This document shows, in pieces, positions 1 to 7,385 of a stretch of 49,334 bases of DNA. The number at the start of each line of letters is the position of its first letter. Positions within the stretch are counted from its first letter, which is position 1. The position numbers and the translations under genes were made by a program. The stretch comes from an uncultured Clostridia bacterium. GTDB lineage: Bacteria; Bacillota; Clostridia; Christensenellales; Aristaeellaceae. Location: contig CAMJPQ010000022.1 of the NCBI GenBank assembly GCA_946407745.1, positions 1 through 49,334 of the forward strand, given 5' to 3'. Under the pieces are notes generated by a model. The model had not been told where the DNA came from and made no database searches. It saw only the letters and a program-made list of their open reading frames with translations.

Positions 1-853
1 AGATGATCAGCATGGGCGCCGCCGCAACGATGATGGAGGAGAACTTGATCATTTCCGTCATCTTGTTCAGCTCGGCGTAGCCGCCGGAGATCATGCTCGC
101 CTGGGAGGCCGATGCAGAGGATTTGATCAGGATATTCCGCAGCACCAGGGGCAGGGGCGCTTGCTCATTGGTCATGTAAATCAGGGCCGTGAACCAGTCG
201 TTCCAGTAGGCCACCATGGAGAACACGACCATCACGGACAGGATCGGCATGGACAGCGGGATGATCATGGAGAAGAAGATGCGGAAGTGGGACGCGCCGT
301 CAATGCTGGCGGCCTCCTTCAGCGCCCCGGGGATGCTGTTCTCAAAGTAGTTTCTGGCGATGATGGCATTGCTGACCGCGACGCCACCCGGCAGGAACAT
401 GGCCCAGATGGTCTGCATGATGCCGGTCTTCTGCACGATCAGGTAGGTGGGGATCAGGCCGCCGCCAAAGTACATGGTAATAATGAAGAAAATGCTGATG
501 ACCTTTTTGAAGGGCAGATCCACCACGGACAGCGGGTAGGCCACCAGGTAGATCAGCGCCACGGAATAGATGGTGCCAACCACGGTGTACAGAATGCTGT
601 TGCCGTAGCCGCGCACGATGTTCGGCTCCGCGAAAACCGCCTTGTAGCCGTCCAGCGTGAACTGGCTGGGGAAGAGGAAGGTCTTGCCGGCGTACACGTC
701 ATAGGGGTCAGAGAAGGAAGCGACCAGAATGTAGTACAGCGGGTAAGCCACGATCAGAAGAATCAGCACAGAGATGATGACCAGAACGATGTCGCTGGAG
801 CGGTCGCTCATGCCGCCCAGTTCGCCCTGCTTTCTCCTTGAAAATACAGACAT
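1..853 (-). CDS. Carbohydrate ABC transporter permease, LplC/MalG-like (C-terminus cut by window edge)
   Basis: Second inner-membrane permease of a CUT1-type sugar ABC importer. Translation on the minus strand begins MSVFSRRKQGELGGM and shows several hydrophobic segments (first at about residues 20-45) and the permease EAA-loop sequence EAASIDGASHFRIFF, which contacts the ATPase. The ATG at 853-851 follows GGAGG on the minus strand, so the start is secure; the reading frame stays open to base 1, so the last few residues are missing. It lies 20 bases downstream of the other permease and must be co-transcribed with it. A solute-binding protein gene would be expected beyond the left edge. The substrate cannot be read from the permease; the neighbouring GH5 glycanase suggests a beta-glucan or other plant-glycan oligosaccharide. 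Confidence 0.9.
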   Translation of the reverse strand, partial: MSVFSRRKQGELGGMSDRSSDIVLVIISVLILLIVAYPLYYILVASFSDPYDVYAGKTFLFPSQFTLDGYKAVFAEPNIVRGYGNSILYTVVGTIYSVALIYLVAYPLSVVDLPFKKVISIFFIITMYFGGGLIPTYLIVQKTGIMQTIWAMFLPGGVAVSNAIIARNYFENSIPGALKEAASIDGASHFRIFFSMIIPLSMPILSVMVVFSMVAYWNDWFTALIYMTNEQAPLPLVLRNILIKSSASASQASMISGGYAELNKMTEMIKFSSIIVAAAPMLII

Positions 854-873
854 TCTTTCATCCTCCTTTCTTT

Positions 874-1803
874 TTACACGAAATTGACGTCGCCGTATCT
901 CTTTGCAATGCGGTTCACGATCAGCAGCAGCACAATGTTGATGACCGTGTTGAACAGGCCCACAGCCGTACCAAGCTCATACTTGGCGCTCACAATGCCC
1001 TGCTCGTACACATAAATGGCGATGATGTCGCTGGTGGCGCGGTTCAGGTCAGTCTGCAGCAGGTAGGCCTTTTCGAAGCCGACGCTCATCAGTCCGGACG
1101 CGCTCATGATCAGCTGGAGGATGATCATCGGCAGCAGGCAGGGGATGTCGATGTGCAGTATGCGCTGGAACACCGACGCGCCGTCCACCTTGGCTGCCTC
1201 GTACAGCGAGGCGTCCACGCTGGAAAGGGTAGCCAGGTAAATGATGGTTCCCCAGCCGGCCTCCTGCCAGATGCCGCTGGCCACATAGATGGTGCGGAAG
1301 GCGCCCGCCTCTGTCAAAAAGTCGATTTGCGTGCCGGCGATCAGGTTGATCAGGCCGCCGGAGGGAGAAAGGAAGATGCGCAGCATACCGCAGATAACCA
1401 TTGTGGAAATGAAATGCGGCGCATAGATGACAGTCTGCACGGTGCGCTTGAGCTTCTTGAAGCGCAGCTGGTTCAGCGCAAGGCTCAGGATAATCGGGAC
1501 CGGGAAGCTCCACAGCAGGCCGTAAAGGCTGAGCTTCACCGTGTTCCACAGCATGCGGTCGAAGGTAGGCGCCCTGAAGAAGCGCTCAAACCACTTCCAG
1601 CCCACCCACGGGCTCGCCGTAATGCCCAGACCCGGATTGTAGTTGCGGAACGCAATCTGGATGCCATACATGGGGCCGTACTTGTAGATGATGGTGATGA
1701 TCACCGGAATCAGCAACAGTACGTACGGCTGCCAGTTGTCCGCGATGCGCCGTCCCAGACTCTTGCGATGGACCTTCCGGGATGGAGCGGCTGTCGAGGT
1801 CAT
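874..1803 (-). CDS. Carbohydrate ABC transporter permease, LplB-like
   Basis: First permease of the same CUT1-type importer, 309 residues. A short charged N-terminus is followed by a membrane segment (about residues 25-45, containing YVLLLIPVIITIIYKYGP), a periplasmic-facing YNPGLG stretch and further membrane helices. The EAA loop reads EAAKVDGASVFQRILHIDIP. I chose the ATG at 1803, giving MTSTAAPSRK, because GGGGG precedes it at good spacing; upstream in-frame starts lie in the leader and have no good RBS. Transcription should start at the consensus minus-strand promoter at 1866-1894, and two TCATGA elements sit between that start and this gene. Family known from LplB/YtcP importers of complex oligosaccharides; the actual sugar is inference. 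Confidence 0.92.
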   Translation of the reverse strand: MTSTAAPSRKVHRKSLGRRIADNWQPYVLLLIPVIITIIYKYGPMYGIQIAFRNYNPGLGITASPWVGWKWFERFFRAPTFDRMLWNTVKLSLYGLLWSFPVPIILSLALNQLRFKKLKRTVQTVIYAPHFISTMVICGMLRIFLSPSGGLINLIAGTQIDFLTEAGAFRTIYVASGIWQEAGWGTIIYLATLSSVDASLYEAAKVDGASVFQRILHIDIPCLLPMIILQLIMSASGLMSVGFEKAYLLQTDLNRATSDIIAIYVYEQGIVSAKYELGTAVGLFNTVINIVLLLIVNRIAKRYGDVNFV

Positions 1804-1865
1804 AGCAATTCCCCCTTCATTCAGTTTCATGGTTGTATTCATGATTCGTTTCATGAATTTTCTAC

Positions 1866-1894
1866 ATAGTATCACAGATAGGAGCTTATGTCAA
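1866..1894 (-). promoter_or_regulatory. Sigma-A type promoter of the ABC permease operon
   Basis: On the minus strand TTGACA (1894-1889) is separated by exactly 17 bases from TACTAT (1871-1866), a near-consensus housekeeping promoter. The expected start point is near 1859, leaving a leader of about 55 bases to the permease ATG. TCATGA elements at 1851-1856 and 1839-1844 would lie just downstream of the start point, a position fit for repression. Confidence 0.8.
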
Positions 1895-1919
1895 TATCTA
1901 TTTTGGTGACTCAAATCCG

Positions 1920-1939
1920 ACCATATTTGACAATATGGT
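1920..1939. repeat. Inverted repeat in the divergent intergenic region
   Basis: ACCATATT (1920-1927) and AATATGGT (1932-1939) are perfect 8-base inverted arms around TGAC. It lies between the two divergent promoters, upstream of both -35 elements. It could be a binding site for an activator or second regulator; no U-tract follows, so it is not a terminator. Confidence 0.5.
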
Positions 1940-1951
1940 ATAAAATGATTC

Positions 1952-1980
1952 TTGACCTTTGATCATGAAGCTGGTATTAT
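1952..1980 (+). promoter_or_regulatory. Sigma-A type promoter of the lacI-family gene
   Basis: TTGACC at 1952-1957 and TATTAT at 1975-1980 are spaced by 17 bases. The expected start is near 1987. One TCATGA lies inside the spacer (1963-1968) and a second overlaps the expected start (1984-1989), suggesting autoregulation. This promoter also argues against translation starting at the in-frame ATG at 1959. Confidence 0.7.
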
Positions 1981-2012
1981 ATTTCATGAAACAGATAAGG
2001 AGGGCAACCAGC

Positions 2013-3002
2013 TTGTCCAAAGATAACAGTGCACCCACTATGGCGGATGTAGCGCGCGAAGCCGGCGTTGCCCTGGGTACAGTTTCCAGGGTAGTCAACG
2101 GCCAGCAGGTGGGCGAAGTGTTCAGGACCAGGGTAGAAGAGGCCATACAGCGGCTGGGTTATCACTACAACAGCAGTGGCCGCACCCTGCGGACCGGGGC
2201 AACGGATACCATCGCGCTCATCATTCCCAATACGATCAGCCCCTATTTCGCGCTTCTGGTCCATCATATTAACATGGCGCTGGAAAAGCGGGATTACCGG
2301 ATGCTGCTGTGTTTCAGCCAGTACGACACGAACAGGGAGCTCGAATTCATCCAGATGGCCAGGCAGAACCAGGTTGACGGGGTGATCGCGCTGACGTACA
2401 ACCCCAGTCTGACCATCCCGGACAACATTCCTTTTGTCACCATCGACCGCTTCTTCTCCACCTCCGTGCCGTGCATCGCATCTGACAATTTCGGCGGAGG
2501 CTATATGGCAGCGCACAAGCTCAAAGAGCTTGGCTGCACCAATGTGGCCTTCCTTCGCGTTGCCTCCAGGGTCACCAACGAGCCTAGCAAGCGGAAGGAC
2601 GGCTTTGTCAGCGCCTGCGTAGAGATGGGGCTTCCCTTTGAGGTCCTCGCCCTGGAGGATGAACAGCCTTATACGGAATTTGAAAGGTTTCTCCAGCATC
2701 ACGTTGAAAATGGCAGGCTGTCCTTTGACGGACTGTTCATCGGCACGGACTCACTGGCCTGGCAAATCATCCATACCCTGCGGCGCATGCAGATCCGTGT
2801 GCCGGAGGACGTTCAGGTGATCGGCTTTGACGGCATCCGCATGTTCGGCGATCAGGAGCCTGTGGTTTCGACCATCGTACAGCCGGTGCAGGAGATCGCC
2901 GAAACCTGTGTCAGCACTGTACTTTCCAAGCATCTGTCCAACGTTCCCTCCCTCATCTGCCTGCCGGTGACCTACCTGAGCGGCGGCACCACCCGCGAAT
3001 AA
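2013..3002 (+). CDS. LacI/GalR-family transcriptional regulator
   Basis: DNA-binding regulator of 329 residues. The N-terminus has the LacI helix-turn-helix: MADVAREAGVALGTVSRVVN (about residues 10-29), followed by the hinge region and a periplasmic-binding-protein-like effector domain (from about residue 60, TDTIALIIPNTISPYFALLV) ending in a typical PVTYLSGGTTRE tail. I place the start at TTG 2013 because AAGGAGG ends 9 bases before it; the in-frame ATG at 1959 lies inside the promoter and the one at 1986 has no RBS. It is divergent from the sugar permeases and 56 bases ahead of the GH5 gene, so it probably controls both in response to a sugar ligand. Ligand and sign of regulation are not visible. 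Confidence 0.93.
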   Translation: MSKDNSAPTMADVAREAGVALGTVSRVVNGQQVGEVFRTRVEEAIQRLGYHYNSSGRTLRTGATDTIALIIPNTISPYFALLVHHINMALEKRDYRMLLCFSQYDTNRELEFIQMARQNQVDGVIALTYNPSLTIPDNIPFVTIDRFFSTSVPCIASDNFGGGYMAAHKLKELGCTNVAFLRVASRVTNEPSKRKDGFVSACVEMGLPFEVLALEDEQPYTEFERFLQHHVENGRLSFDGLFIGTDSLAWQIIHTLRRMQIRVPEDVQVIGFDGIRMFGDQEPVVSTIVQPVQEIAETCVSTVLSKHLSNVPSLICLPVTYLSGGTTRE

Positions 3003-3058
3003 CCGCCAGTTTTCAGCGCCGGCTTTGTGAGCTCACGCACTATGCAGGAGGAAGAGTT

Positions 3059-4189
3059 ATGAAACGTTTCAGCATCATTGTAATCCTCTTAACCGCTGCG
3101 CTTCTCATCTTCTGTCTCCCCTCGTTCGCGGAGGAGGAAGATGACACGCTCACCGCCGCTCAGGCCGCCGAGGCCATGGGACTGGGCTGGAACCTGGGCA
3201 ACTCTTTTGATTCCACCGGTGACTGGATACAAAAGTACACCGCCCGCACCACTACCGATTTTGAAACCGCCTGGGGCAACCCGGTCACTCCCTCCACTTT
3301 AATGAAGAAGCTGAAGGACCTGGGCTTTGCCACTGTGCGCATTCCCATTACCTGGCGCTACCACTTCGATTCGGAGGCCAACATTGACGCCGCCTGGATG
3401 GACCGTGTGCAGGAAGTGGTGGACAGCGCAATGGAGGCCGGGCTCTATTGCATCATCAATGTGCACCACGATACCGGCGCGGACGGCTGGCTGCGCGCCA
3501 CGCAGCACAATTATGACCTCTACGCGCCTGTCTTTGCCCGCCTGTGGGAGCAGATTGCCGAGCGCTTTTCCGACTACCCGGAGCAGCTGATGTTCGAGGG
3601 CTTCAATGAAATGCTGGATGACAGCAATGAGTGGAACAACCCCGGGCAGGAGGCTGTCGACATCATCAACGCGTACAACCAGCTGTTTGTGGACACCGTG
3701 CGCGCCACAGGCTGGGACAACGAGACGCGCAACCTCATCTGCGCCACCTATGCTTCCGCCAACACCGAGGGCGCGGTACAGGGCTTCCGCCTGCCGGAGG
3801 ATGTGGTGGAGAATCACCTGCTGGTGGAGGTGCACTTCTACACACCATATGAGTTCATCACCAACGACGGCATCACCTGGACCACGCCGATCAGCAAATA
3901 CAGCGACTATGTGGAAGGCGCCATCGATGCCGTGTTCGCGCGCCTCGGCGAAGCGTTTGACGGCATTCCCCTGGTGATCGGCGAGTTTGCCACCGACGAC
4001 AAGGGCAACACGCCGGACCGCATCAGCTGGTACACCCGCGTCATCCGGGACGCAAAGCAGCTCGGCGCTCCCTGCGTCATCTGGGACAACGGAAACGGCT
4101 ACAGCATGGGCCTCATCGACCGTGTGTCCGGTCAGGACGCCTTCCCGGAAATTGTGGAGGCGTGCGTCAGCGCGATGTACGGAGAATAA
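3059..4189 (+). CDS. Secreted GH5-family endoglycanase (cellulase-type)
   Basis: Glycoside hydrolase family 5 enzyme, 376 residues, single catalytic domain with no carbohydrate-binding module or dockerin. A signal peptide runs MKRFSIIVILLTAALLIFCL to a likely cleavage at SFA|EE (residue 24). The TIM barrel begins with GLGWNLGNSFD (41-51). Visible active-site elements: R94 in VRIP, H136-H137 in INVHHD, acid/base E184 in EGFNEM, the HFY motif at 259-261, nucleophile E309 in VIGEFA and W342 in VIWDNGN. The layout resembles subfamily GH5_4 endoglucanases/xyloglucanases, but the subfamily is my guess. RBS GGAGG precedes the ATG. It likely cuts beta-glycans outside the cell into oligosaccharides imported by the divergent ABC transporter, and is probably co-transcribed with the regulator. 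Confidence 0.93.
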   Translation: MKRFSIIVILLTAALLIFCLPSFAEEEDDTLTAAQAAEAMGLGWNLGNSFDSTGDWIQKYTARTTTDFETAWGNPVTPSTLMKKLKDLGFATVRIPITWRYHFDSEANIDAAWMDRVQEVVDSAMEAGLYCIINVHHDTGADGWLRATQHNYDLYAPVFARLWEQIAERFSDYPEQLMFEGFNEMLDDSNEWNNPGQEAVDIINAYNQLFVDTVRATGWDNETRNLICATYASANTEGAVQGFRLPEDVVENHLLVEVHFYTPYEFITNDGITWTTPISKYSDYVEGAIDAVFARLGEAFDGIPLVIGEFATDDKGNTPDRISWYTRVIRDAKQLGAPCVIWDNGNGYSMGLIDRVSGQDAFPEIVEACVSAMYGE

Positions 4190-4202
4190 GCAGCATACGT
4201 TC

Positions 4203-4238
4203 AGCGGGCAGGCGGAAAATCGCCTGTCCGCTTTTTTA
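4203..4238 (+). terminator. Rho-independent terminator after the GH5 gene
   Basis: A 12-base-pair stem (4203-4214 with 4221-4232, one G.U pair) with a 6-base loop is followed by six T (4232-4237). It closes the regulator/GH5 unit before the ATP synthase promoter. Confidence 0.9.
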
Positions 4239-4277
4239 CGCGCCGGGTTGGCGCAGTCAGTTTATCCTTCAAACGCC

Positions 4278-4306
4278 TTGAATTTTGCGAAAGCATATAT
4301 TATAAT
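4278..4306 (+). promoter_or_regulatory. Promoter of the ATP synthase operon
   Basis: TTGAAT at 4278-4283 and a perfect TATAAT at 4301-4306 with a 17-base spacer. No other strong promoter is visible up to the terminator at 11685, so it probably drives all ten atp-type genes. Confidence 0.85.
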
Positions 4307-4338
4307 AATTCCATCACGTCTGTCCGGAGGTGAGCGCG

Positions 4339-4593
4339 GTGAAGGACCTGAACCTGCTGGTATTTATCTCGCAGCTGGGCCTGAGTGTCGCCGCGCCGCT
4401 GGGCGGCTGCGTATGGTTGGGCTTTTTTCTGCGGCAGCGCTTTGGACTTGGCCGCTGGATTGTGCTGGTGCTGGGGCTGATCGGCCTCATCAGCGCGGTT
4501 CAGGGCTTCCGGTACACCCTTCGGGGGATGGAGCGCCTCAGCGGCCAGAAAAAGAAAGAGCCCCCGCCCGTATCCTTCAACGAGCATGAGTAA
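4339..4593 (+). CDS. AtpZ/AtpI-family small membrane protein of the ATP synthase operon
   Basis: 84-residue protein with two hydrophobic segments (about residues 5-30 and 37-58) separated by FLRQRFG and a charged C-terminal tail rich in K and E. This is the form of AtpZ-type proteins (AtpI/Tim44-associated family) that precede F-type ATPase operons and are thought to assist rotor assembly or act in Mg/Ca transport. I choose GTG 4339, giving MKDLNLLVF, since GGAGG ends 8 bases before it; GTG 4330 overlaps the RBS. It overlaps the next gene by 8 bases, implying translational coupling. Confidence 0.7.
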   Translation: MKDLNLLVFISQLGLSVAAPLGGCVWLGFFLRQRFGLGRWIVLVLGLIGLISAVQGFRYTLRGMERLSGQKKKEPPPVSFNEHE

Positions 4594-5023
4594 GGCAGGT
4601 GTAGCATATTTGGAAGGAAGAAAAACCGTATTCCGTGAAACGGGTTTTCTGCTTGCCGGTCTCGTGCCCTGTGTGCTTGTCATGATAGGCGTCTATGCCC
4701 TGCTGGGCAGGCTGAACGGCCGGGTTTGGCTCGGCGCGCTGTTCGGCCTGTTGCTGGCAGTGGGCAATTTCTTCTTTATGGCCGTCGCCGCGTCCACCGC
4801 GGCAGACCGGGCCACTGAAATGGAAGATGTCAGCAGCGGCAGGAAGCTGATGACCGTGAGCTATCTGGCTCGCCTAGCCGTGATGGCGTTGCTGCTGATC
4901 GCCTGTGTGAAGGGCGGTCTCTGTGACGGCATCGCCATGGTGCTGCCGCTGCTGTTCGTGCGCCCCGTGCTGATGCTGACAGCGTTTTTCCGTGAAAAGC
5001 CCGCGCAGAAGGGAGCTGACTGA
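4586..5023 (+). CDS. atpI: ATP synthase subunit I family protein
   Basis: 145 residues with four hydrophobic segments (about 21-40, 46-68, 87-106, 113-130), including GALFGLLLAVGNFFFMAVA, in the size and arrangement of ATP-synt_I proteins that help assemble the c-ring. The ATG lies within the end of the preceding gene (8-base overlap) and the stop is 2 bases before atpB, so it is tightly coupled in the operon. Sequence identity in this family is low, so the assignment rests on topology and position. Confidence 0.75.
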   Translation: MSKAGVAYLEGRKTVFRETGFLLAGLVPCVLVMIGVYALLGRLNGRVWLGALFGLLLAVGNFFFMAVAASTAADRATEMEDVSSGRKLMTVSYLARLAVMALLLIACVKGGLCDGIAMVLPLLFVRPVLMLTAFFREKPAQKGAD

Positions 5024-5025
5024 GT

Positions 5026-5970
5026 TTGGACCTGAATGTGACCGGCGCGTTTATCTATTTTACCATTCCCATTTTCGGAGGCATTCCCATCACGCAGACC
5101 ACGGTTTCTTCCTTTCTGGTCGCCGTGGGGCTGATCATCGCCTCCATCTGCCTCGGCAGAAACCTGCAGAAGCGCCCCAGCGGCACGCAGGTGATGGTGG
5201 AAAAGGGCGTTACCATGCTCTACAATATGGTGGCGGACTCCATGGGTGAGCACAACCTGCACTGGGCTCCCTTTATCGGCACCATTTTCCTTTCCTCGCT
5301 GTGCGGTTCCTTCATCGGCTTGACCGGCTTTTTGCGCTCCTCCACAGCTGACCTGAGCTGCGTGCTGGTTTGGGCCGTGATGGTCAGTGTGCTCATCTGG
5401 CGCAACAGCATCAAGCAGAACGGCGTGATCGGCTGGCTGAAGGGCTTCACCGAGCCCATCGTCGTCATGACGCCGATGAACCTCATTTCAGAAATCGCGC
5501 AGCCTGTCTCCATGGCCTTCCGTCACTTCGGCAACGTCGCGGGCGGCGGCGTGATCACCAGCATCCTTTACATCGCGCTGTCCGGGCTGTCCGCCTCGGT
5601 GCTGAACGCCATCGCCGAAAGGGGCACACTGATGGCCTCCTTCCTGCTGGTGGCCGGCATCGCGCTGATGGTGTGGTATGCGCTGAACGCCCGTTACAAC
5701 GCGCAGAAAGCCGCGGAGCTGAAGCGTAAGCCGACAAAACGCCTGCTGATCATCGGGCTTTTGTGCATCCTGCTCGGGTTCTTCGGCCTGCTGCAGGCTA
5801 TGGGCGTGCTGGAGGGCGTGCCGGTGCTGGCCCTGGGCATCCCCGCGGTGCTGTCCTGCTATTTTGATCTCTTCTCCGGCTTTGTCCAGGCCTATGTTTT
5901 CACCCTGCTGACCATGGTATATATCGGAAATTCCTGCCCGCCCCCCGCCAAGGAGGAGGCCGCGCAGTAA
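5026..5970 (+). CDS. atpB: F-type ATP synthase subunit a (AtpB), unusually long
   Basis: Membrane stator subunit forming the two ion half-channels. Family marks are clear: STADLS (106-111), NLISEIAQPVS (152-162), essential Arg166 in AFRHFGN, and the last helix VQAYVFTLLTMVYIGN (287-302) with the conserved Gln. The start is TTG 5026, 10 bases after GGGAG. The protein is 314 residues, about 40-70 longer than usual, and the excess lies between the Arg helix and the last helix: about 120 residues separate R166 from Q288, against about 42 in E. coli. That stretch adds membrane segments around residues 203-222 and 239-258 with a basic loop between them. The core residues are intact, so it should be functional; the insertion's role is unknown. 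Confidence 0.93.
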   Translation: MDLNVTGAFIYFTIPIFGGIPITQTTVSSFLVAVGLIIASICLGRNLQKRPSGTQVMVEKGVTMLYNMVADSMGEHNLHWAPFIGTIFLSSLCGSFIGLTGFLRSSTADLSCVLVWAVMVSVLIWRNSIKQNGVIGWLKGFTEPIVVMTPMNLISEIAQPVSMAFRHFGNVAGGGVITSILYIALSGLSASVLNAIAERGTLMASFLLVAGIALMVWYALNARYNAQKAAELKRKPTKRLLIIGLLCILLGFFGLLQAMGVLEGVPVLALGIPAVLSCYFDLFSGFVQAYVFTLLTMVYIGNSCPPPAKEEAAQ

Positions 5971-6013
5971 TCTCAATACAACACCACAACTGATCCACAC
6001 AGGAGGTTACACC

Positions 6014-6265
6014 ATGAACGAAGCTATCGCGCAAGCTATCGCTACCGCTGCCAAGGCGCTGGGCGCCGGTCTCTGTATGGGCATTGGCGCTATCGGCCCC
6101 GCCCTGGGCGAAGGCAACGCCGTCGGCAAGGCCCTGGAAGGCATGGCCCGTCAGCCTGAGCAGGCCGGCACACTGCGCACCAACATGATCATGGGCTGCG
6201 CCATCACCGAGACCACCGGCATTTACTCCCTGCTCATCGCCTTCCTCATCCTGTTTGTGCTGTGA
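6014..6265 (+). CDS. atpE: F-type ATP synthase subunit c, predicted sodium-binding type
   Basis: Rotor-ring subunit of 83 residues forming a two-helix hairpin. Helix 1 has the glycine-rich packing motif GAGLCMGIGAIGP (17-29); the loop is ARQPEQ (45-50). The ion site reads GEG with Glu33 in helix 1 and ITETTGIY (64-71) in helix 2, giving Glu66, Thr67 and Tyr71. Compared with the sodium-driven Ilyobacter c subunit (Gln32, Glu65, Ser66, Tyr70) all ligand positions match a sodium site, with Glu replacing Gln32, as in the two-carboxylate rotor described in Fusobacterium nucleatum. The ATG has AGGAGG at good spacing. Ion choice is an inference from these residues. Confidence 0.95.
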   Translation: MNEAIAQAIATAAKALGAGLCMGIGAIGPALGEGNAVGKALEGMARQPEQAGTLRTNMIMGCAITETTGIYSLLIAFLILFVL

Positions 6266-6308
6266 CACTTCACCGTGATCACAACTGAACTGGAAGGGGC
6301 GGGTGAGC

Positions 6309-6809
6309 TTGTCTCAATTCGAAGGTTTTATCGGGGTTGATTTCTGGACAGCGCTGTTTGTGCTGCTGAACACCATCGCCATCTTTTTGGTGGCGCGTAA
6401 ATTTCTGTTCAACCCCGTCCACAAAATGATCACTGACCGGCAGCAGGAGATCGACAGCCTTTACGCCGACGCGGAAAAAGCCAAGTCGGAGGCAGCCGGG
6501 CTGGAAGCGGATTACCGCTTGAAGCTCCAGGAAGCGCAGGCCACCTCCGACCGCCTTGTCAAGGAAGCCACTGCCCGTGCCTCCCAGAAGGAAGAGGAGA
6601 TCCTGGCCAGGGCCGGCAGAGAGGCAACCGCCATTCTGGAAAAGGCGGAACGCGATGTGGCGCAGGAGAAGAAAAAGGCCGTCACCGAGGCCAGGAACGA
6701 AATCTCCTCCATGGCTGTTGCCATCGCGGAGAAGGTTGTCGGCCGCGAAGTGAACCAGGAGGACCAGAACGAACTGGTAGAGCGTTTTATCAGGGAGCTG
6801 GGTGAGTAA
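6309..6809 (+). CDS. atpF: F-type ATP synthase subunit b
   Basis: Peripheral-stalk subunit. One N-terminal membrane helix (about residues 10-30, WTALFVLLNTIAIFLVARKF) is followed by a long charged, alanine-rich coiled coil to the C-terminus (from HKMITDRQQEIDSLYADAEK), typical of subunit b. Length of about 166 residues is normal. Two starts are possible: GTG 6303 and TTG 6309; GGAAGGGG at 6292-6299 suits the TTG better (9-base spacing). Only 3 bases separate its stop from atpH. Confidence 0.93.
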   Translation: MSQFEGFIGVDFWTALFVLLNTIAIFLVARKFLFNPVHKMITDRQQEIDSLYADAEKAKSEAAGLEADYRLKLQEAQATSDRLVKEATARASQKEEEILARAGREATAILEKAERDVAQEKKKAVTEARNEISSMAVAIAEKVVGREVNQEDQNELVERFIRELGE

Positions 6810-6812
6810 GCG

Positions 6813-7352
6813 ATGACACACACCGGTCTTGAATACGGCAGCGCCCTGTACAGCCTGGCCTGTGAAGAAGGGCTCGGCGCGGAGCTTTTGCCGCAGCTGA
6901 AGACAATCAGTGAGCTGTTTGCGGCAGAGCCGGACTTTGTGCGGCTGCTCAGCGCGCCAAACCTGAGCGCAAAGGAACGCGCATCTGTGCTGGACAGCTG
7001 CTTCGCCGCCGGCGCACACCCCTACGTGCTGAACACGCTGAAGCTGATGTGCGACAAGCGCTGCATCCGCCATTTTTCCGATTGCTGCGCTGCCTATGAG
7101 GAGGCGTACAACCGCGACCACGGCATCCTGCCGGTCACGGCGGTTTCCGCGCGTCCGCTCACGGAAGGGCAGCAGGCCCGTCTGCGCCGCAAGCTGGAAG
7201 AGCTGACCGGCAAAACGGTGGTGCTGCGCTGCAGGTGCGATGAGAGTGTGCTGGGCGGGCTCCGCCTGGATTATGATGGCAAGCGGGTGGATGACACCCT
7301 CCGCCATCGTCTGGACGCCATCCACAGCCTGCTGACCGGCGCGCCAGTGTGA
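6813..7352 (+). CDS. atpH: F-type ATP synthase subunit delta
   Basis: 179-residue subunit that joins the peripheral stalk to the top of F1. It has an N-terminal helical domain (GLEYGSALYSLACEEG) and the C-terminal signature VLGGLRLDYDGKRVDDTLRHRL (about 145-166), where the conserved G-x-R and D-x-S/T-x-R pattern of OSCP/delta is visible. Length and position between b and alpha are standard. Confidence 0.93.
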   Translation: MTHTGLEYGSALYSLACEEGLGAELLPQLKTISELFAAEPDFVRLLSAPNLSAKERASVLDSCFAAGAHPYVLNTLKLMCDKRCIRHFSDCCAAYEEAYNRDHGILPVTAVSARPLTEGQQARLRRKLEELTGKTVVLRCRCDESVLGGLRLDYDGKRVDDTLRHRLDAIHSLLTGAPV

Positions 7353-7385
7353 TACGGATGAAACACCTATGAAAGCGGGGATTGT

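Larger units (their letters stand above)
1839..1989. promoter_or_regulatory. Four TCATGA elements, candidate operators of the LacI-type regulator
   Basis: The 6-base palindrome TCATGA occurs at 1839-1844, 1851-1856, 1963-1968 and 1984-1989. The last is the centre of a 10-base palindrome TTTCATGAAA (1982-1991), and 1849-1858 reads TTTCATGAAT. There is one pair per promoter: the first pair is just downstream of the permease promoter, the second spans the spacer and start point of the regulator promoter. Binding by the adjacent regulator is inference; classical LacI-family operators usually have a central CG. Confidence 0.5.

Noticed and set aside
161-841. Plus-strand open frame at the left edge
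   Set aside because: Antisense to the sugar permease, whose EAA loop and membrane helices are clear on the minus strand; the product is His/Asp/Gln-rich with no recognisable fold.
3027-3036. Palindrome GTGAGCTCAC upstream of the GH5 gene, CRP-like at first sight
   Set aside because: CRP sites need TGTGA and TCACA separated by six bases; here the halves are nearly joined. A single 10-base palindrome in a short gap is weak evidence.
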